NCBI GenBank assembly: GCA_964600845.1
Contig: CAZRJW010000023.1
Location: 1-18,610, forward strand
DNA: 18,610 bases
Reading direction: 5' to 3'
Source of the DNA: JAGOTP01 sp964600845
Lineage (GTDB): Bacteria; Patescibacteriota; Patescibacteriia; 2-12-FULL-60-25
This document shows, one piece after another, positions 16,618-18,610 of this stretch. The notes under the pieces are model-generated. The model was not told the origin of the DNA, made no database searches, and was given only the letters and a program-made list of their open reading frames with translations. The position numbers were made by a program, and so were the translations under genes. Each line of letters opens with the position of its first letter. Positions within the stretch are counted from its first letter, which is position 1.

Positions 16618-18610
16618 ATGCCTATCGATCATGGTCACGAACACGAGCAAGAGATAACTCTCTTCGCTGAAACAAACTTCCGCAATCAGAAGCGGAAGTT
16701 TGGGATTAAGACGGATGATCGCCGGCGCCATGTCTACGTCATCGGAAAGACGGGTATGGGAAAGACGACCCTGCTTGAGAACTTTATCGTCTCAGACATC
16801 AACCAGAGTCACGGCTGTTGTTATATCGATCCGCACGGAGACACGGCGGAGAAATTGATAGATTTCATTCCGCCACATCGTATTAACGATGTGATCTATT
16901 TCAACCCATCGGATGTAGATTTTCCGATCGGGTTTAATATTCTTGAAACAGAATCTGACGGCCAGAAACCGTTGGTCGCCTCTGGGCTGATGGGTGTGTT
17001 CAAGAAGATTTGGCCAGACGTGTGGAGTCCGCGCATGGAGTACATTTTAATGAACTGTGTGTTGGCGCTCCTCGATATGCCGGGGGCAACGTTGCTCGGA
17101 ATTAACCGTATTTTGGTTGATAAAGAGTACCGAGCACGTGTTGTGGCACACTTGCGCGATCCAATTGTCAAAACCTTTTGGGTAGCGGAGTTCACCTCTT
17201 GGTCAGAAAAGTATGCGACAGAGGCAATTGCGCCGGTGCAAAACAAGGTGGGTCAATTCTTGTCGTCGTCCGTTATCCGTAACATTGTGGCCCAGGTGAA
17301 ATCGACCCTAAACCTGCGTCGCATCATGGATGATGGAAAGATCTTGATTGTAAACCTCTCCAAAGGACGCATCGGAGAAGATAATATGCGCTTGCTGGGG
17401 GGAATGTTGATCACAAAGATTCAGCTCGCGGCACAAGAGCGTCAGAGTATTCCGTCGGAAGCGGACCGTCGAGATTTCTACTTGTATGTGGACGAGTTTC
17501 AGAACTTTGCGAACGAATCGTTCGCTTCGATTTTGTCTGAAGCGCGTAAATACCGCTTGAACTTGATGTTGGCACACCAATATATCGAGCAGTTGGATGA
17601 GAAGGTGAAGCCGGCTATCTTTGGTAACGTGGGTACGATTATTGTCATGCGTGTGGGTGGAGAAGATGCCGCGGCGATGGAAACAGAATTTGCGCCAACC
17701 TTCTTGCCCGAAGATTTGACGAACTTAGCGAAGACACAGATCTATCTGAAGCTCTCCATCGACGGAGTGGCGACGAAGCCCTTCTCGGCGAATACCTTGC
17801 CACCCATCGCAAAGAAGATGCAGAGCCAAGAGAAGGTGATCTTTGTGAGCCGTGAGCGCTATGCGGAGCCGCGCGCAGTGATTGAAGAAAAGGTCTTGAA
17901 GTGGAGCGGTATGGAACTGGCAGCGGGTCTTGGGCCCTCGGCGAGTAAGGTATTATCGAATACAGCGCCCTCGACAGACGACGAGATGAATGAGAAGCCG
18001 ACCGATGAAGGGCCAGCAGGTCCGATTCAGTATCCAAAAATTTTGACGGAAGATGAGCGTGATCTTGGAGGTTCCCCGGCAGCAAAAGATCCAACAGGTC
18101 TGTCGCTTGATCAGGATATTGCACCCCCACCTCAGGACTATCTTGTGATTCGTCCGGAACGCATGGCGGCGATCACGGCCGCGGTCGCAAAGTCTACCGG
18201 CATGCAGCCTAAAAAACAGCGGCCAATGTTTTCGCATACGTGTAGTCGTTGTTCGAAGAAATGGGATTTACCGATCCAGCTGGACGCTTCACGCCCGATG
18301 TACTGCCCGGATTGTATGCCGATCGTGCGCGAAGAGCGAAAGCACTCCTCTTCTGAAATCAAGAAAGTCATGAAGACGCCGCCTCCGCCTGAGCGCGAAG
18401 AGCCGGCTGCTCCGCATGGAACCGTGAAAATCGTCCAACGAACGGATACGGCTGCTGGAGCCGATGACCTTTCGCTTGCTGAGCTGTTGCGTCCTACGTC
18501 TCAAACTCCTGCGTCCCTTGTTCAAGGTCAGGCCAGTGCGCATACAGAAGAATCGGAAGAAAAGAAGCGTCGTCGCCGTAAGCGTGGAGGGAAAAAGGTG
18601 CGTGAAGCGC
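16618..18610 (+). CDS. VirD4/TraG-like type IV secretion coupling ATPase with C-terminal zinc ribbon, 3' end outside the window
   Basis: The frame runs from ATG at 16618 to the right edge (664 full codons) without a stop. A RecA-like motor is clear. The Walker A motif is GKTGMGKTT (43-51), preceded by DDRRRHVYVI and followed by YIDPHGD (69-75). Walker B is FYLYVDEFQNF (287-297) with Asp292 and Glu293. A LMLAHQYIEQL motif (316-326) follows, as in TraG/VirD4 and HerA/FtsK-type pumps. No N-terminal membrane segment is present, and the upstream membrane protein may supply the anchor. After a variable Pro/Ala/Asp-rich stretch a zinc ribbon appears with CSRC (542-545) and CPDC (563-566), 17 residues apart. 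The last part is low-complexity and ends in a strongly basic tract (649-662). Role: probably an ATP-driven pump for DNA or protein across the membrane. No relaxase or other secretion genes are in the window. The leader is pyrimidine-rich (CCTTCCCGCTT). Confidence 0.88.
   Translation, partial: MPIDHGHEHEQEITLFAETNFRNQKRKFGIKTDDRRRHVYVIGKTGMGKTTLLENFIVSDINQSHGCCYIDPHGDTAEKLIDFIPPHRINDVIYFNPSDVDFPIGFNILETESDGQKPLVASGLMGVFKKIWPDVWSPRMEYILMNCVLALLDMPGATLLGINRILVDKEYRARVVAHLRDPIVKTFWVAEFTSWSEKYATEAIAPVQNKVGQFLSSSVIRNIVAQVKSTLNLRRIMDDGKILIVNLSKGRIGEDNMRLLGGMLITKIQLAAQERQSIPSEADRRDFYLYVDEFQNFANESFASILSEARKYRLNLMLAHQYIEQLDEKVKPAIFGNVGTIIVMRVGGEDAAAMETEFAPTFLPEDLTNLAKTQIYLKLSIDGVATKPFSANTLPPIAKKMQSQEKVIFVSRERYAEPRAVIEEKVLKWSGMELAAGLGPSASKVLSNTAPSTDDEMNEKPTDEGPAGPIQYPKILTEDERDLGGSPAAKDPTGLSLDQDIAPPPQDYLVIRPERMAAITAAVAKSTGMQPKKQRPMFSHTCSRCSKKWDLPIQLDASRPMYCPDCMPIVREERKHSSSEIKKVMKTPPPPEREEPAAPHGTVKIVQRTDTAAGADDLSLAELLRPTSQTPASLVQGQASAHTEESEEKKRRRRKRGGKKVREA

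Overview
The window looks like a piece of a Patescibacteria (CPR) chromosome, probably of the Parcubacteria type. This placement is inferred. It rests on a giant cysteine-rich exported protein, a short single-membrane type YidC, compact Sec genes, a VirD4/TraG-like ATPase with a C-terminal zinc ribbon next to a membrane-anchored partner, and the absence of Shine-Dalgarno sequences before the plus-strand genes. No rRNA, tRNA, CRISPR array or insertion sequence was seen.

Layout. Positions 3-8909 (+) are the 3' part of one enormous gene that is still open at the left edge. It encodes at least 2,968 residues of secreted, disulfide-rich, multi-domain protein: two jelly-roll sugar-binding-like domains, several families of short cysteine repeats, and a PKD-like domain near the end. 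A strong terminator hairpin overlaps its stop codon. Positions 9030-9566 (-) hold a small lipoprotein gene in a sharply GC-richer island. Its codon use and ribosome-binding site differ from everything around it, and it reads like a myxobacterial (Polyangia-type) lipoprotein. It is either a transferred gene or an assembly artefact.

Positions 9959-15142 (+) form a tight run nusA-yidC-secD-secF with gaps of 25, 14 and 6 bases, closed by a clear terminator at 15164-15199. SecD is unusual. Its extracytoplasmic domain carries an inserted PpiC-type (parvulin) prolyl isomerase domain with its key histidines, preceded by a second, degenerate parvulin-like unit. Positions 15232-16605 (+) encode a membrane-anchored protein of unknown function. 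Positions 16618-18610 (+), cut by the right edge, encode a VirD4/TraG/HerA-like ATPase with a zinc ribbon and a very basic tail. These last two form a pair 12 bases apart.

How the parts may work together (inference): the sec genes supply membrane insertion and export with a folding helper built into SecD. The giant cysteine- and proline-containing exported protein next door is the kind of substrate that could benefit. The last two genes suggest a membrane-anchored DNA or protein pumping ATPase. The best leads are the SecD-parvulin fusion, the foreign lipoprotein island, the cysteine repeat families of the giant protein, and the pyrimidine-rich, Shine-Dalgarno-free start regions.
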